64,000 nucleotides of DNA from Peterkaempfera bronchialis (GTDB lineage Bacteria > Actinomycetota > Actinomycetes > Streptomycetales > Streptomycetaceae), in contig NZ_CP031264.1 of assembly GCF_003258605.2 (NCBI RefSeq), positions 1,364,001 to 1,428,000 of the forward strand. The letters are read 5' to 3'. Shown here in pieces: positions 1 to 9,693 of the stretch. The translations under genes were made by a program, and so were the position numbers. Position 1 is the stretch's first letter; every line of letters starts with the position of its first letter. The notes beneath the pieces were generated by a model. The model was not told the DNA's origin, ran no database searches, and worked only from the letters and a program-made list of their open reading frames with translations.

Positions 1-515
1 CCCAGGGCGACCCCGAGCCGCCAGGCGGCCACCGAACCCAGCACGCCCCCCACCGCGAGGCCGACAGCCACCGCGATGCCGCCGCCACGGCGGCGGGTCG
101 GCAGAAAGGCCGCCAGCGCGGCGACCGCCCCGGCGCCCAGGCCAAGCAGCACGAAGACACCGTCGGCCGCCGCCCGCTGCTCGCCCTCGGGGTCCTTGAG
201 GTAGACGGCCTTGCTGTCGGCGTACAGCGGCACCTTGGGGGCCAGCCAGAGCCACAGCAGGCCCATGGCCAGCCCGAGCAGCACGCTGCCGAGGGCCACC
301 AGCACGCCGACCTTGATCTCCGTCGCGGGGTGGCGGGGCGGCCGGTCCACGGGGGGCGGGATCAGAAAGCCTCCGGGGTACACCGGCTGCCCGTACCCAT
401 GGCCGCCGGCAGGGCCGGGCGACTGCCATCCGGCCGCGAGCTGCGATGCGGGCGGCGCCCCTGCGCCGGAAACGTGAGGCCGGCCGTGGCCCGGAGGAGT
501 GTTCGGTGCAGTCAC
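1..515 (-). CDS. DUF2567-family membrane protein (partial, 3' end outside window)
   Basis: The reading frame enters from the left edge and can start no earlier than the GTG at 515, because an in-frame TGA lies about 40 nt upstream. The Shine-Dalgarno match is poor, so the start is moderately sure. Residues 1-55 or so are a Gly/Pro/Tyr-rich cytoplasmic tail (GYGQPVYPGG). A basic turn and a first membrane helix (VALGSVLLGLAMGLLWLWLA) follow, then an extracytoplasmic loop with YADSKAVYLKDPEGEQ and at least two more hydrophobic segments running off the window. This architecture matches the streptomycete DUF2567 family, which has no known function. It lies 66 nt downstream of an ABC permease in the same direction and may share its transcript. 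Confidence 0.8.
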   Translation of the reverse strand, partial: MTAPNTPPGHGRPHVSGAGAPPASQLAAGWQSPGPAGGHGYGQPVYPGGFLIPPPVDRPPRHPATEIKVGVLVALGSVLLGLAMGLLWLWLAPKVPLYADSKAVYLKDPEGEQRAAADGVFVLLGLGAGAVAALAAFLPTRRRGGGIAVAVGLAVGGVLGSVAAWRLGVAL

Positions 516-581
516 CGGCCCATCGTCCCACGTCTTGCGCCCGTCCGGCCCGCCAGGTCATCCAGGCGGTCCGGCTCCACC

Positions 582-1423
582 TCAGTGGTCCGCCAGCGCC
601 GCCCGCCGATACGCCCACGTCGCCGCCCCCAACGACACCAGCCCCACCACACCGCAGACCGCCAGATCCATCCCCACCGCCGACCACTGCGGCGCCGCGT
701 CGAAGGTGCGGGCGAATGCCTCGACGCCGTAGGTGGACGGCAGCAGGTCGCGCAGCAGCCGGATCGCCTCCGGCATCCGGTCGGCCGGGAGCACCCCGAG
801 CAGCAGGGCGGCGGACATGCCCAGCTGCCCCAGCAGGGTCGCGATCTCCTGGCGCGGTGCGAGCAGCCCGCAGACCGCGCCCAGCCCCGAGAGCGCGGCC
901 CCGGCGAGCGGCACCACGGCCAGCAGGATCCAGAGGTTGGCCCAGGGCAGGCCGAACATGGCCGCCCCGGCCGCCGCGGTGAGCAGGGTGCCGGGGAGAG
1001 TGAAGGAGGCGTAGGCGCCGGCCGCGCCCAGGACCACGGCGGCGGGCGGCACCGGCAGGGTGGCGTAGTGGTCCAGGCCGCCGGTGGCGCGGAGCCGGCC
1101 GAAGTACTGGGCCAGCAGGTTGAGCGCCACAAAGGCGACGACCAGCACGCTGGACCCGGCGACCACCGCCCGCGCCGAGGCGTTGTCGCCGGAGTCCACG
1201 ACGCCCCGCATCATCACCAGGATGCCCAGCGACTGGAAGGTCGCCACAAAGAGCAGCGGCATCCGGGCGACCCGGGCGCGGGACAGCTGGGCCCGGTAGA
1301 CGGCGCCCAGGGCGGGCAGCAGCCGGACCCGGGGGGCCAGCGGGGCGGCGGCGGGAACCGCGGCGGGCGCGGCGGCTGCCGCTGCGGCGGGCGCCTCGGG
1401 CGCGGCGGCCTCCATGGATGCGG

Positions 1424-1427
<4 letters not shown>
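582..1427 (-). CDS. ABC-2 type transporter permease
   Basis: A 281-residue integral membrane protein with about six hydrophobic helices. After an Ala/Pro-rich N-terminus (residues 1-35), helices run from about residue 55 (LLFVATFQSLGILVMM) to the C-terminal VCGVVGLVSLGAATWAYR. The motif LPSTYGVEAF near residue 230 is typical of ABC-2 permeases, where the last loop reads 'LP..Y..e..r'. The GTG start overlaps the stop of the ATPase gene by 4 nt (GTGA), so the two are translationally coupled and form one exporter. The substrate cannot be told; drug or lipid export is common for this family. Confidence 0.88.
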
Positions 1428-2440
<1,013 letters not shown>

Positions 2441-2527
2441 CCGTCACCGGCCGGGGACATGTGTGGTGCCCGTACTCACGGTTGACGACTCTACGCCGGA
2501 CGGGGGGCGGAAGGGGAAACGGGTCGG

Positions 2528-3742
2528 TCAGTCGTCCACGGAGACGACCTCGCCGCCGGGTACCCGGGTGGCCAGTTCGCGCCAGAACCCGGCCCGGATG
2601 GCATAGCGGTCGTGTTCGTCGATCTGGTCGTCCTTGTGGGCGAGCAGGCCGAAGCGGGCGGCGTAGCGCAGCAGTTCGCCGTCGACCCGGTGCGGGATGC
2701 GCGGGTACTCGGTCCAGAGCACGGTGAGCCGCTCGGGGTCGCCGAGCCGCTCGGTCCAGCGGCGGGCGAAGACCTGGCCGACCTCGTGCGGGTCGCCGCC
2801 GATGGCGGTGATGTCCTCCTCGCGGTCGGCCCAGCGCTGCTCGGCGTTGGTGACCTGGGCGAGGGTGGGCAGGGAGTCGCCGGGCGAGGGGGCGTCGCCG
2901 GGCCGTTCGACCCAGCCCCGGTCGGAGGACCAGCGCAGCACGGCGGCGTGCGGCTGCTGGGGTTGCCCGGCGGGGGTGGCGGCCGGGGCCGCGGAGGCGG
3001 CGCGGCCGGCGAGGTCCTTGGGGGTGGGCACGGTCTTGTGGGCGGCGGGCGCCGGGGCCTCCTCGGGGCGCGGCCGGGCCGGTTCGCCCTCGGGGGTGGC
3101 GGGGGCGGCGGGCTGCTGGGCGGGCGGGGCGGAGAGGATCTTGGCGATCTCGGGGCGGGGACCGGCCGGCGGGCAGGCGGCGGCGAGATCCCGGGCGCGG
3201 ACCCAGCGGGTGATCCACTCCCGGTCGAGCACCCGGCGTTCGTCGGCCTCGGCGACCAGGTCCTCGGACTGGTTGAAGTCGCCGTCGGCGGCCTGGACGG
3301 CCCAGAGGTGGACGGCGACGCCGTGCTCCTTGGCGGACATCATGCCGGGCAGCAGGTCGCCGTCGCCGGTGACCAGGACGACATCGGCGCAGGCGCGGTT
3401 GCGGGCGAGTTCGGAGAGTTCGGCGTGCATGGCGGCGTCCACGCCCTTCTGCACCCAGCGGCCGTCGGCTCTGGTGAGGGCGCCGAGCCGGACGGTGACC
3501 CGGGGCATCACCCGCAGCCGCCGGTGCTCGGGCATGGGGCGGCGGTCGGGGGCGGCGTCGAACCAGTAGATGCGCAGCAGCGGCAGCCCGGTCTCGGCCT
3601 CGGCGCGCTCGCGCAGGGAGCCGATCAGGTCGGTGTGGTCGACGGTGATCCGGGACCGGGATGCCTCTCCGGCCAGCAGGCTGGCTGCGGCGCCGAGCAG
3701 GTATCCGGCGTCCACGAGGACGACGCAGCGGTCCACTTCCAC
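2528..3742 (-). CDS. NYN (LabA/PIN-like) domain protein
   Basis: A 404-residue protein. Residues 1-170 form a NYN domain, a PIN-like nuclease fold: the opening CVVLVDAGYLLGAA holds the first acidic metal ligand, KGVDAAMHAEL the second, and VVLVTGDGDLLPGM the third acidic cluster, so the likely metal site is complete. A Pro/Ala-rich linker (about 225-290) leads to a C-terminal domain of about 110 residues (SLPTLAQVTNAEQRW...) that resembles OST-HTH/LOTUS-like tails found on such proteins, though this is not certain. GTG start with GGGAAGAGG upstream. Family members are suspected RNA-binding or RNA-cleaving proteins; no target is known. It stands alone, 87 nt from the ABC genes. Confidence 0.82.
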   Translation of the reverse strand: MEVDRCVVLVDAGYLLGAAASLLAGEASRSRITVDHTDLIGSLRERAEAETGLPLLRIYWFDAAPDRRPMPEHRRLRVMPRVTVRLGALTRADGRWVQKGVDAAMHAELSELARNRACADVVLVTGDGDLLPGMMSAKEHGVAVHLWAVQAADGDFNQSEDLVAEADERRVLDREWITRWVRARDLAAACPPAGPRPEIAKILSAPPAQQPAAPATPEGEPARPRPEEAPAPAAHKTVPTPKDLAGRAASAAPAATPAGQPQQPHAAVLRWSSDRGWVERPGDAPSPGDSLPTLAQVTNAEQRWADREEDITAIGGDPHEVGQVFARRWTERLGDPERLTVLWTEYPRIPHRVDGELLRYAARFGLLAHKDDQIDEHDRYAIRAGFWRELATRVPGGEVVSVDD

Positions 3743-4024
3743 ACCTCTTCCCGTTCGGCTCGGCCGGAGCCGGGCCCGCGTACGCAGGATCCGGGTGGCG
3801 CGGTCGGCGGCTCACCGTTCAGAGTCCATACCCGGGGTTCGGGCGGTGAACCGCGCCGATGGATCTTGATTCACTCGATCACGTTTGGATGACGGCCATG
3901 CGGTGATCTTGTCACCGTCCAGCGGATGGGGGACCATCGCGGCTTCGGCGTCATGTGAGGGTTCTATAAAGGTGTTCCCTGCCAAGATTCTCGGCCCTGC
4001 CGGGGGTCTCACCAATGGAGCATC

Positions 4025-4807
4025 ATGCGTATGCGTAGCGTGGCGCCGGTTCTGATCGGCGCCCTTGCTCTGGGCGTCCTGGCCGCTCCGGCGGCCTCTG
4101 CGGCCACTGCGGCCGGCAACCCCGCCCCGAAGATCACCAAGGCCGTGGTCTCCTCGCTGGTCCTCGGCCCGAAGACCACCAAGACCTGGACGGCGTCGGT
4201 GACCGTCACCGACGAGTCCGGCATCAAGGGCGTCAAGCTCATGCCGTGGCCGGCCATGGTTCCGGACTTCGCCCCGAAGGCGTCCGATGTCGCCGACGAG
4301 GGTGCCGCCGCCACCTGCAAGGCCACCTCGGCCACCACCTCGGTCTGCACCTACAAGGAATCGATCAACTCGCACGCCGACCTCGGCGACAACCTCGGCG
4401 CCGGCCGCTGGTACGTGGCCGTCCAGGTCACCGCGAAGGACGGCGGCACGACCTTCGCCCCGAAGGCGACGTCGTTCACCTTCAAGCGCCAGGCGTCGCT
4501 CACCGCGAAGGCTTCGGCGAAGTCGGTGAAGAAGAACAGCACCATCACCGTCACCGGTCAGCTGAAGGCCGCCGACTGGAAGTCCGGCAAGGTGGTGAAC
4601 TACGGCAAGCAGTCCGTGACCCTCCAGTTCCGCAAGTCCGGCACCACGGCCTGGAAGGCCGTGAAGACGGTCAAGGCCGACGCCAAGGGCGCCGTGAAGG
4701 CCACCGCCAAGGTCTCGGCTGCGGGCTCCTGGCGCTATGCGTTCGCCGGCAACGGCTCGGTCGCCGCGGTGAACTCCGCCGGGGCCACGGTCTCCCTCAA
4801 GAAGTAA
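4025..4807 (+). CDS. secreted DUF5707-like protein
   Basis: A 260-residue exported protein. The signal peptide (MRMRSV then a hydrophobic LIGALALGVLAAPAASA) ends with an AxA cleavage site near residue 27. Residues 35-155 contain VSSLVLGPKTTKTWTASVTV, DESGIKGVKLMPWPA, a Cys pair (TCKAT...VCTYKE) and WYVAVQVTAKDGGTTF, which fits the DUF5707 family of streptomycete secreted proteins. The remaining 100 residues are Lys- and Thr-rich beta-type sequence (TVTGQLKAADWKSGK, VTLQFRKSG), reminiscent of an Ig-like surface module. No catalytic residues can be seen. It is monocistronic and followed by a strong hairpin. Its function is unknown; a cell-envelope role is a guess. Confidence 0.8.
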   Translation: MRMRSVAPVLIGALALGVLAAPAASAATAAGNPAPKITKAVVSSLVLGPKTTKTWTASVTVTDESGIKGVKLMPWPAMVPDFAPKASDVADEGAAATCKATSATTSVCTYKESINSHADLGDNLGAGRWYVAVQVTAKDGGTTFAPKATSFTFKRQASLTAKASAKSVKKNSTITVTGQLKAADWKSGKVVNYGKQSVTLQFRKSGTTAWKAVKTVKADAKGAVKATAKVSAAGSWRYAFAGNGSVAAVNSAGATVSLKK

Positions 4808-4860
4808 CCCAGCCAGGAGGCAACCGGGCGCAAGAGGCAACCGGGCACAGAGCAGGCAAG

Positions 4861-4896
4861 CGCGGGCGCCGCACCCCATGAGGTGCGGCGCCCGCG
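4861..4896. terminator. bidirectional terminator between the secreted protein and dnaE
   Basis: A perfect 15-bp inverted repeat: arms 4861-4875 and 4882-4896, loop CCATGA. There is no T-tract, as is usual in high-GC actinomycetes. It lies between convergent genes ending at 4807 and 4917, so it can serve both. Confidence 0.85.
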
Positions 4897-4916
4897 CCGT
4901 CGTACCGGCCCCGGCC

Positions 4917-7900
4917 TCAGCCGGCCAGGCAGGAGGGGCCGAGCAACTGCTTGAGGTCGCCGAAGAGCGCCGGGTCGGAGGTGACCCGGTGCCGGTCGAG
5001 CCGGAGCACGGTGGTCTTGCGGTGGCCCTCCAGACGCAGCCGGACCTCGGTGTTGCCCTTGTGGTGGGTGAGCACCTCGCCGAGCCGGGCGACCAGCGGC
5101 GGGGTGATCTTCACCATGGGGATGGAGATCACCACGGGGGCCTCGGCATGGGCGTCGGAGAGGTCGGGGACGGTCAGCTCCATGCCCATCAGCCGGGGGA
5201 CGTCCTCGCGCCGGTCGAGCTTGCCCTTGACGAAGACCACCGCGTCCTCGACCAGCTGGGTGGAGACCAGCTGGTAGCTGGCGGGGAAGAACATGCAGTC
5301 GATGGAGCCGGCCAGGTCCTCGACGGTGGCGATGGCCCAGGCGTTGCCCTGCTTGGTCATCTTGCGCTGGAGGCCGGAGATGATGCCGCCGATGGTGAGG
5401 ATGGACCCGTCGGGCCGCTCGGCCAGGTCCGCGACGGCGCAGTCGGCCTTGTCGGCGAGGACGTGCTCGATGCCGTGCAGCGGGTGCGAGGAGACATAGA
5501 GGCCGAGCATCTCCCGCTCCTGGGTGAGCAGGAAGGACTTCTCCCACTCGTCCTCGGAGAAGACCACGTCCAGGCCGAAGCCGGGCCCGTCGTCCTCCAC
5601 CGCGTCACCGCCGAAGAGGTCGAACTGGCCCTCGGCCTCCTTGCGCTTGACCCCGACCACATTGTCGATCATCGGCTCGAACTGGGCGGTGAGGCCCTTG
5701 CGGGTGTGGCCCAGGGAGTCGAAGGCGCCGGCCTTGATCAGGGATTCGACGGTGCGCTTGTTGCAGACCACCGACTCGACCTTGTCCAGGAAGTCGGGGA
5801 AGGAGGTGTACTTGCCCTTGGCCTTGCGGGTGCGGACGACGGAGTCCACCACGTTGGCGCCGACGTTGCGGACGGCGGTGAGGCCGAACCGGACGGTGTC
5901 ATTGCCGTGCGGGGTGAACTCGGCGTCGGACTCATTGACGTCCGGCGGCAGCACCTGGATGCCCATCTTGCGGCACTCGTTGAGGTAGACCGCCGACTTG
6001 TCCTTGTCGTCCTTGACCGAGGTGAGCAGCGCCGACATGTACTCGGCCGGGTAGTTGGCCTTGAGGTAGGCGGTCCAGTAGGAGACCAGGCCGTAGCCGG
6101 CGGTGTGCGCTTTGTTGAAGGCGTAGCCGGAGAAGGGGACCAGCACGTCCCAGACGGCCTGGATGGCCTCGTCGGAGTAGCCGCGCTCGCGGCAGCCCTT
6201 CTGGAAGGGGACGAACTCCGCCTCCAGGATCTCCTTCTTTTTCTTGCCCATCGCCCGGCGCAGCAGGTCGGCCTGTCCGAGCGAGTAGCCGGCCAGGATC
6301 TGGGCGGCCTTCTGCACCTGCTCCTGGTAGACGATCAGGCCGTAGGTGGGCTCCAGCACCTCCTTGAGCGGCGCCTCCAGCTCGGGGTGGATCGGGGTGA
6401 TCTCCTGCTGCCCGTTCTTGCGGAGCGCGTAGTTGGTGTGCGAGTTGACGCCCATCGGGCCGGGGCGGTAGAGCGCCAGGACGGCGGAGATGTCCTCGAA
6501 GTTGTCGGGCTTCATCAGCCGCAGCAGGGACCGCATCGGCCCGCCGTCGAGCTGGAAGACGCCGAGGGTGTCGCCTCGGGCGAGCAGTTCATAGGCTGCC
6601 TTGTTGTCCAGCGGGAGCTGGAGCAGCTCGATCTTCTCGCCCTTGTTCTTCTCGATCGCCTTGACGGCGTCGTCCATGATGGTGAGGTTGCGCAGGCCGA
6701 GGAAGTCCATCTTCAGCAGTCCGAGCCCCTCGCAGGTGGGGTAGTCGAACTGGGTGATGACGGCGCCGTCGGTGTGCCTGGTCCACACCGGGATGTGGTC
6801 GGTGAGCGTCTCGGCGGACATGATGACGCCGGCCGCGTGCACGCCGGGCTGGCGGATCAGGCCCTCGATGCCGCGCGCGGTGTCGATGACCTTGCGCACG
6901 TCCGGGTCGTTCTCGTACAGGCCCCGGATCTCGCCGGCCTCGCTGTAGCGGGGGTGCGCGGAGTCGGTGATGCCGGAGAGCGGGATGCCCTTGCCCATCA
7001 CGTCCGGCGGCATGGCCTTGGTGATGCGGTCGCCCATGGCGTACGGGTAGCCGAGCACCCGGGAGGCGTCCTTGATGGCGGCCTTGGCCTTGATGGTGCC
7101 GTAGGTGACGATCTGGGCGACCTTGTCGGAGCCCCACTTCTCGGTGACATAGCGGATCACGTCGCCGCGCCGGCGCTCGTCGAAGTCGATGTCGACGTCG
7201 GGCATCGAGATGCGCTCGGGGTTGAGGAAGCGCTCGAAGATCAGGCCGTGCGGGATGGGGTCGAGGTCGGTGATGCCCATGGCGAACGCGACCAGCGAGC
7301 CCGCCGCCGAGCCTCGGCCGGGGCCGACCGCGATGCCCTGGCCCTTGGCCCAGAGGATGAAGTCGGAGACCACCAGGAAGTACGCGGGGAAGCCCATCTG
7401 GCAGATGGTGTCCATCTCGTACTCGGCGAGCTTGCGGTGCTCCTCGTCGTAGCCGCCGGGGAAGCGGCGGTCCATGCCCTTCCACACCTCGGCGCGGAAG
7501 AACGCCTCCTCGCTGTCGTACCCCTCCGGGATGGGGAACCTCGGCATCAGGTTCTTGAACTCGAACATCCCGGCGGTGTCGACCTGCTGGGCGACCAGCA
7601 GCTGGCTGTTGCGGCACCCCTCCTGCCAGGCGTCGGAGGAGTCGACGGCGTACATCTCGGCGGCGGACTTGATGAAGTAGCCGGTGCCGTCGAACCGGAA
7701 GCGGTCCGGGTCGGAGAGGTTCTTGCCGGTCTGCACGCAGAGCAGCAGGTCGTGCGCGGCGGCGTCCTCCTCCCGGGTGTAGTGGGAGTCATTGGTGACG
7801 ACCGGCGGGATGCCCAGCTTCTTCCCGATCTCGATCAGGCCGTCGCGGACCCGCTTCTCGATGTCCAGGCCGTGGTCCATCAGCTCCAGGAAGTAGTGGT

Positions 7901-8450
7901 CCTTCCCGAAGATGTCCTGGTACTCGGCGGCCGACTTCAGCGCCTCGTCGTACTGGCCGAGGCGCAGCCGGGTCTGGAGCTCGCCGGAGGGGCAGCCGGT
8001 GGAGGCCATCAGGCCGGCCGCGTGCTCGGCCAGGATCTCCTTGTCCATCCGGGGCCACTTGACCAGCCAGCCCTCGGCGTAGGAGCGCGAGGTCAGCTTG
8101 AAGAGGTTGTGCAGGCCCTGCTTGTTGCGGGCCCAGATGGTCTTGTGGAGGTAGGCGCCGGACGCGGAGACGTCGTCGCGCTTCTGGTGCGGCTGGCCCC
8201 ACAGGATGCGCTTGGGGTTGGTGCGCGACTCGGGCGCGACATACGCCTCGATGCCGATGACCGGGGTGATGCCGGCGGCGGTGGCCTGCTTGTGGAACTC
8301 GGCGGCGCCGTACATATTGCCGTGGTCGGTCATCGCGACATGGGTCATGCCCTGCCGTTCGACCTCCTTGAACAGCTCCTTCAGGCGGGCGGCGCCGTCC
8401 AGCATCGAGTACTCGGTGTGGACATGCAGATGCGCGAAGGAATCGCTCAC
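4917..8450 (-). CDS. dnaE: DNA polymerase III alpha subunit (replicative)
   Basis: A 1177-residue replicative polymerase. The N-terminal PHP domain starts at once with HLHVHTEYSMLDG and continues with MTDHGNMYGA. The polymerase core carries PDVDIDFDERRRGDV with the catalytic aspartates (about residues 415-430), followed by the finger region (GYAFNKAHTAGYG). The C-terminus has the helix-hairpin-helix and OB-fold regions (ILTIGGIISGLQRKMTKQGN). The open frame extends upstream, but the GTG at 8450 has a good GGAGG 7 nt before it and gives the length normal for actinobacterial DnaE1 (about 1180). The gene is intact, unlike the second alpha subunit at 52.4-56.0 kb, and is the one expected to copy the chromosome. 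Confidence 0.97.
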   Translation of the reverse strand: MSDSFAHLHVHTEYSMLDGAARLKELFKEVERQGMTHVAMTDHGNMYGAAEFHKQATAAGITPVIGIEAYVAPESRTNPKRILWGQPHQKRDDVSASGAYLHKTIWARNKQGLHNLFKLTSRSYAEGWLVKWPRMDKEILAEHAAGLMASTGCPSGELQTRLRLGQYDEALKSAAEYQDIFGKDHYFLELMDHGLDIEKRVRDGLIEIGKKLGIPPVVTNDSHYTREEDAAAHDLLLCVQTGKNLSDPDRFRFDGTGYFIKSAAEMYAVDSSDAWQEGCRNSQLLVAQQVDTAGMFEFKNLMPRFPIPEGYDSEEAFFRAEVWKGMDRRFPGGYDEEHRKLAEYEMDTICQMGFPAYFLVVSDFILWAKGQGIAVGPGRGSAAGSLVAFAMGITDLDPIPHGLIFERFLNPERISMPDVDIDFDERRRGDVIRYVTEKWGSDKVAQIVTYGTIKAKAAIKDASRVLGYPYAMGDRITKAMPPDVMGKGIPLSGITDSAHPRYSEAGEIRGLYENDPDVRKVIDTARGIEGLIRQPGVHAAGVIMSAETLTDHIPVWTRHTDGAVITQFDYPTCEGLGLLKMDFLGLRNLTIMDDAVKAIEKNKGEKIELLQLPLDNKAAYELLARGDTLGVFQLDGGPMRSLLRLMKPDNFEDISAVLALYRPGPMGVNSHTNYALRKNGQQEITPIHPELEAPLKEVLEPTYGLIVYQEQVQKAAQILAGYSLGQADLLRRAMGKKKKEILEAEFVPFQKGCRERGYSDEAIQAVWDVLVPFSGYAFNKAHTAGYGLVSYWTAYLKANYPAEYMSALLTSVKDDKDKSAVYLNECRKMGIQVLPPDVNESDAEFTPHGNDTVRFGLTAVRNVGANVVDSVVRTRKAKGKYTSFPDFLDKVESVVCNKRTVESLIKAGAFDSLGHTRKGLTAQFEPMIDNVVGVKRKEAEGQFDLFGGDAVEDDGPGFGLDVVFSEDEWEKSFLLTQEREMLGLYVSSHPLHGIEHVLADKADCAVADLAERPDGSILTIGGIISGLQRKMTKQGNAWAIATVEDLAGSIDCMFFPASYQLVSTQLVEDAVVFVKGKLDRREDVPRLMGMELTVPDLSDAHAEAPVVISIPMVKITPPLVARLGEVLTHHKGNTEVRLRLEGHRKTTVLRLDRHRVTSDPALFGDLKQLLGPSCLAG

Positions 8451-8889
8451 AGCAGGGCCTCCGGAGGGATCGCAGGCGGTCGGTCGGGCGGTGGACGCGC
8501 GCGGGTGACGGCCAGGCACGGAACGTGTGCGGGGGCCGGGGCGAGGTAAGGCCCGGACCGCTCAGGGCCCGGACCACGTCTCACGCGTTCACGGGAGCAG
8601 AGTCTATCCCCGCCTGCCACTCCCGGCGCCCCGCTCTCCGGGCTGCCTTCGGGGCACCGCCAGGCACCTGCGGCGTTCCTCCCGGGCGGAGGAAATTCCC
8701 GGGCGTGCCGCCGTCCCGGGAACCAATGACCGGCATGGTTCGTCCGGGAGTACGACGATCACCGACCCGACCCTGCTCCGGAGGTACCCACCATGGCGGC
8801 CCCCCTCCGCACGGCCCGCGCCGCCGGCCGCCGTGCCGTTCGCCGCGCCGACCGCCGTGCCGGGTCGGTCCCGGGGCGCTGAGGCAGCG
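8451..8889. other. intergenic region between divergent dnaE and the membrane protein/DsbA pair
   Basis: This 439-bp stretch has no convincing gene. It holds the dnaE ribosome site at its left end, an inverted repeat TTCCCGGG (8696-8703) / CCCGGGAA (8715-8722), a possible ECF-sigma promoter, and a 29-codon ORF (ATG 8793, stop 8880-8882) with an excellent GGAGG. That ORF is in a different frame from the downstream membrane protein and ends 7 nt before the GTG at 8890. Confidence 0.6.
8719..8744 (+). promoter_or_regulatory. possible ECF-sigma-factor promoter
   Basis: GGAAC at 8719-8723 and CGTC at 8741-8744 are 17 nt apart. This resembles the GGAAC / CGTC element pairs used by envelope- or redox-stress ECF sigma factors in actinomycetes. 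It points toward the membrane protein and DsbA-like genes. It rests on a motif match only. Confidence 0.35.
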
Positions 8890-9615
8890 GTGGTCCTCGG
8901 GTGGCCTGCGGGCGGCGGACGGCAGGGGCGGTACGGCCCCTCCCCCGCCCCCTCGGCGCTGCTCACCGGAGCCCGGGCGGCGGTCTTCGCCGCGCTGGTG
9001 CTGGTGCTGTCGGCCGGTTCGCACACCCTGATGTCGCAGGCGCCGCTGCCGGCGCCCACCCTGGCGGCGGCCGGTGCCGGGGCGTTCGCGCTGGTACTGC
9101 TGCTGGGGCGGCGCGAGCGCTCCTTCGGGCAGATCGCGGCGCTGGTGGTGCCGCTGGAGCTGGCCCTGGACACCCTGTTCACCACCGGCCAGGCCACCTG
9201 CTACGCCACCACCGGCGGCGGGCCGATCACGGGTCCCTGGCACTCGGTGAGTTCGCTGCTGATGTGCGGCGGCGCCTCCCCCTCGGCCGCCGGGGCGCCG
9301 CAGGTACCGGTCGCCGGGGCGCTGGCCCCCTGGCTGGTGCTCGCCGCCCATCTGCTGCTCGGGCTGGCCGCCGCCTGGTGGCTGCGGGCCGGTGAGGCCG
9401 CCGCCTTCCGGCTGCTGCGGGCGGTCGCCGCGCTGGCCGCCGCCCCGCTGCGGGCCGCGCTGGCGCTGCTCTCCGCGCTGGCCGCCACCGGCGTCCGGGC
9501 TCCGTCGCCGCCGCCCGGGGCGCCCCGGCGGACGGCCGTACCGGCCACGCCGCTGCTGCTGCACTCCGTCGTCCGCCGGGGGCCGCCGTACCGGCTCCGC
9601 ACGGCCTGCCGCTGA
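8890..9615 (+). CDS. predicted multi-pass membrane protein, partner of the DsbA-like gene
   Basis: The frame stays open much further upstream, but that part has no membrane or domain character. GTG 8890 gives a 241-residue protein beginning just before the first hydrophobic helix (AAVFAALVLVLSAGSHTLM). Four to five helices are visible, with a central loop containing two cysteines (TGQATCYATTGGG, SSLLMCGGASP) that could form a disulfide outside the membrane. The basic C-terminal 60 residues are low complexity. The next gene, 78 nt downstream, is a DsbA-like thiol oxidoreductase, so a link to extracytoplasmic thiol chemistry is plausible but inferred. The start is uncertain, and the out-of-frame ATG at 8793 with a strong ribosome site could mean a frameshift. 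I do not recognise a family. Confidence 0.6.
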   Translation: MVLGWPAGGGRQGRYGPSPAPSALLTGARAAVFAALVLVLSAGSHTLMSQAPLPAPTLAAAGAGAFALVLLLGRRERSFGQIAALVVPLELALDTLFTTGQATCYATTGGGPITGPWHSVSSLLMCGGASPSAAGAPQVPVAGALAPWLVLAAHLLLGLAAAWWLRAGEAAAFRLLRAVAALAAAPLRAALALLSALAATGVRAPSPPPGAPRRTAVPATPLLLHSVVRRGPPYRLRTACR

Positions 9616-9693
9616 CCCCGCCGCGCCGGGGCTCCGGCCCGCCGTGCCGCCGCGCCCACTCCACGGCCCCCGACACGACAGGGACGCATCACC

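Noticed and set aside
4878-8549. Very long plus-strand open frame antisense to dnaE
   Set aside because: It is the mirror of a real gene in GC-rich DNA: Gly/Val/Leu/Asp-rich with no domain, while the minus strand encodes complete DnaE.
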